Part shown: positions 5,148 through 5,464 of the stretch, piece by piece
Position numbering within the stretch: position 1 is the stretch's first letter
Layout of the letters: each line of letters starts with the position of its first letter
DNA from: Flavobacteriales bacterium UBA3376
GTDB taxonomy: Bacteria; Bacteroidota; Bacteroidia; Flavobacteriales; Weeksellaceae
Reading direction: 5' to 3'
Assembly: GCA_002359055.1 (NCBI GenBank)
Contig: DEQC01000107.1
Location: forward strand, 1-5,464
Length of the DNA: 5,464 nt
The notes under the pieces: model-generated
The model's database searches: none
Seen by the model: only the letters and a program-made list of their open reading frames with translations
Told to the model about the DNA's origin: nothing
Position numbers and translations under genes: made by a program

Positions 5148-5464
5148 ATGCAAAAAATATTAGCTAAAACCATACGTTTTAAATCCAAGATTCTAACTTT
5201 TGCTTTTATCTTATTTACTTTAGGATGGATTTCATCTTGTCAAAGTAAGACTTCTGAAAATGATCGTTTGAATGTAGTTGTAACGACCAATATTTTTTCG
5301 GATTTGGTTGCAAATATTGGAGGTGATTCGATTCAACTTCAAGCTTTGATGGGCTCAGGCGTTGATCCGCATCTATATAAAGCCAGTGAAGGTGATGTGA
5401 GTAAATTGGTAAATGCTGATATAGTTTTTTATGGTGGACTTCATTTGGAAGGCAAAATGGTTGA
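5148..5464 (+). CDS. TroA-like metal ABC transporter substrate-binding lipoprotein (5' part, cut by window end)
   Basis: The first 105 codons are open to the window edge. A basic N-terminus and hydrophobic helix (about 15-27) end in the lipobox ISSC with Cys31 as the lipid-modified residue, so the mature protein should be membrane-anchored. No acidic surface-export signal follows the Cys (next residues QSKT), favouring the periplasmic face. The strand LNVVVTTNIFSDLVANIGGD (41-60) and the segment GVDPHLYKASEGDVSKL (71-87) are characteristic of cluster A-I binding proteins. His75 is equivalent to the first metal ligand of TroA and PsaA. The following NADIVFYGGLHLEGKM (89-104) is close to the TroA pattern. 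These proteins deliver Mn(II) or Zn(II) to an ABC importer. Remaining ligands lie beyond the window, so the metal cannot be settled. The A-rich leader lacks a strong Shine-Dalgarno sequence; this Met gives a full signal peptide. Confidence 0.92.
   Translation, partial: MQKILAKTIRFKSKILTFAFILFTLGWISSCQSKTSENDRLNVVVTTNIFSDLVANIGGDSIQLQALMGSGVDPHLYKASEGDVSKLVNADIVFYGGLHLEGKMV

Noticed and set aside
1..5464. A novel defence, mobile or biosynthetic system
   Set aside because: No nuclease, recombinase, toxin-antitoxin pair, repeat array, target-site duplication or biosynthetic enzyme set is visible; apart from two uncharacterised secreted or membrane genes, all genes belong to known conserved families.

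Overview
The window looks like ordinary chromosome from a low-GC member of the Bacteroidota, most likely of the Flavobacteriia type. This rests on AT-rich intergenic DNA, A-rich leaders without strong Shine-Dalgarno sequences, several matches to the Bacteroidota -7 box TAnnTTTG, and protein types common in that phylum (small lipocalin-like secreted proteins, small outer-membrane beta-barrels, a YciH-type SUI1 protein). No mobile element, RNA gene, CRISPR array or phage gene is visible.

Layout: (1) 68-1675 (+) encodes a membrane-anchored, stand-alone FMN/iron-sulfur glutamate-synthase-domain protein. It ends at a strong hairpin terminator (1688-1719) shared with the gene cluster converging from the right. 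(2) A minus-strand cluster runs from 4086 down to 1738: a small outer-membrane beta-barrel protein, a 67-residue two-helix membrane protein, PrmC (release-factor glutamine methyltransferase) and a secreted protein with two lipocalin-like repeats. Spacings of 17 bp, a 4-bp ATGA overlap and 11 bp suggest one operon. (3) Upstream on the same strand is a YciH-type SUI1-domain translation factor (4194-4520), separated by 107 bp. (4) Diverging from it is a cytoplasmic FKBP-type prolyl isomerase (4595-5032). (5) At the right edge, a TroA-like metal-binding lipoprotein of an ABC transporter begins at 5148 and runs off the window.

The cluster links translation (PrmC, SUI1 protein) and protein folding (FKBP) with envelope proteins of unknown role. 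No pathway ties them all together. The most interesting signal is non-coding: two copies of the dyad TTAGA-N4-TCTAA in the 115-bp leader of the metal-transporter gene, on either side of its likely promoter. They have the same geometry as DtxR/MntR/IdeR-family operators and suggest metal-responsive repression. I found no convincing novel multi-gene system.
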